Of a stretch of 64,000 nucleotides of DNA, positions 63,542 through 64,000 are shown one piece after another. Position 1 is the stretch's first letter; every line of letters begins with the position of its first letter. Origin of the DNA: Mannheimia haemolytica (GTDB taxonomy: Bacteria; Pseudomonadota; Gammaproteobacteria; Enterobacterales; Pasteurellaceae). The stretch covers positions 806,001 to 870,000 of the forward strand of contig LR134495.1 of NCBI GenBank assembly GCA_900638155.1, read 5' to 3'. A program made the translations under genes and the position numbers. The notes beneath the pieces were generated by a model, which worked only from the letters and a program-made list of their open reading frames with translations, searched no databases and was not told the DNA's origin.

Positions 63542-64000
63542 ATGAGCTTATTACCTATGAATGAAGTTACCAGTTTAAGCCAATTAGATCCAAACGGAAG
63601 TTATACTTACGCGGATTATTTGCTATGGAAATTTAAAGAACGGGTGGAGATTATCAAAGGGAAGATTGTGGCAATGTCTCCGGCACCAACTCGTTTTCAT
63701 CAGCGAATTTCTATGAAGATGACTGCAAAATTTTTAGAGGTATTTGACAATCATCAATGTCAGATTTATTCCGCTCCCTTTGATGTTCGTTTTCCCGATC
63801 AAAACGGAAAAGTCAAAACCGTAGTGCAACCGGATCTTTGCGTAATTTGCGATATTAGCAAATTAGACGAAAGAGGTTGTGTAGGTGCACCGGATTTAGT
63901 GGTGGAAATCCTTTCTCCGGGTAATACTAAACGGGAGATGAAAGACAAATACGAACTTTACCAGGAACAAGGGGTGAAAGAGTATTGGATTGTTTCTCCT
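63542..64000 (+). CDS. Uma2 family protein (DUF820), 3' truncated by the window
   Basis: 153 residues visible. The Uma2 PD-(D/E)XK-like pattern is present: YADYLLWKFKERVEIIKGKIVAMSP-type opening, a VQPDLCVICD motif (about 110-119), VVEILSPGNTKREMKDKYELY and GVKEYWIVSP at the edge. The family has a restriction-endonuclease-like fold, but its role in bacteria is unclear. AAAGGAGG lies before the ATG. Confidence 0.88.
   Translation, partial: MSLLPMNEVTSLSQLDPNGSYTYADYLLWKFKERVEIIKGKIVAMSPAPTRFHQRISMKMTAKFLEVFDNHQCQIYSAPFDVRFPDQNGKVKTVVQPDLCVICDISKLDERGCVGAPDLVVEILSPGNTKREMKDKYELYQEQGVKEYWIVSP

Overview
The window looks like a chromosomal segment of a Pasteurellaceae bacterium from the Mannheimia/Actinobacillus/Bibersteinia side of the family. 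The main clue is the many copies of the Apl-type DNA uptake signal (core ACAAGCGGT followed by AT-rich bases such as CAAATTTTGCAAAA), often paired head to head between convergent genes. Gene families and their order (oxyR beside a peroxiredoxin-glutaredoxin hybrid, yceD-rpmF-plsX, rpoZ-spoT, rpmH-rnpA-yidD) also fit. Apart from the polysaccharide locus, the DNA is mostly ordinary core genome with short gaps. I see no IS element, prophage, CRISPR array, rRNA or tRNA.

Layout. 1-1.5 kb: C-terminal part of a trimeric autotransporter adhesin cut by the window edge. 1.6-4.3 kb: a DUF4298 protein, then fabR-oxyR divergent from the OxyR-type peroxidase gene. 4.4-11.5 kb: thrC, mgsA-yccS, an orphan letA/pqiA-like gene and ilvC. 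11.6-15 kb: purC with a PurR box, then hisGD behind a classical His-rich leader/attenuator; the rest of the his operon is not here. 15.1-23 kb: plsX-rpmF-yceD, ypjD-corB, an NSS amino-acid transporter with a 32-residue partner, grxA and srmB. 23-26.7 kb: DUF406 protein, luciferase-like monooxygenase, dsbA, yihD and a mobA-mobB fusion. 26.7-31.2 kb: a large S6-family (IgA-protease/Hap-like) serine protease autotransporter. 31.4-35.8 kb: fbp, yeaD-like mutarotase, a pirin, yhhQ behind a probable preQ1-I riboswitch, and map.

35.9-48.5 kb is centred on sugar uptake. It holds sucrose EIIBC (scrA), the general PTS genes ptsH, ptsI and crr, and scrK-scrB-scrR. ScrA has no IIA domain, so it should take phosphate from EI and HPr through the Crr protein, all encoded within 7 kb. 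A shared operator-like palindrome lies in front of both scrA and scrK, and a consensus CRP site lies in front of scrA. thiPQ (without thiB) and miaB sit between these blocks. 48.5-53.6 kb: rpoZ-spoT, hemH, rpmH-rnpA-yidD and erpA.

53.7-63.4 kb is an AT-rich surface polysaccharide (probably O-antigen) locus. It encodes Wzz, an acyltransferase, a GT52 sialyltransferase-like enzyme, a Wzy-like polymerase, GT14 and GT2 glycosyltransferases, an initiating sugar-phosphate transferase, a small RelA/SpoT-domain protein, RmlB and, convergent to these, a WaaL-like ligase. No flippase gene is visible. The window ends inside a Uma2-family gene. The most unusual element is the RelA/SpoT-like gene (60382-60963), translationally coupled to rmlB in a polysaccharide operon and altered at conserved synthetase positions.
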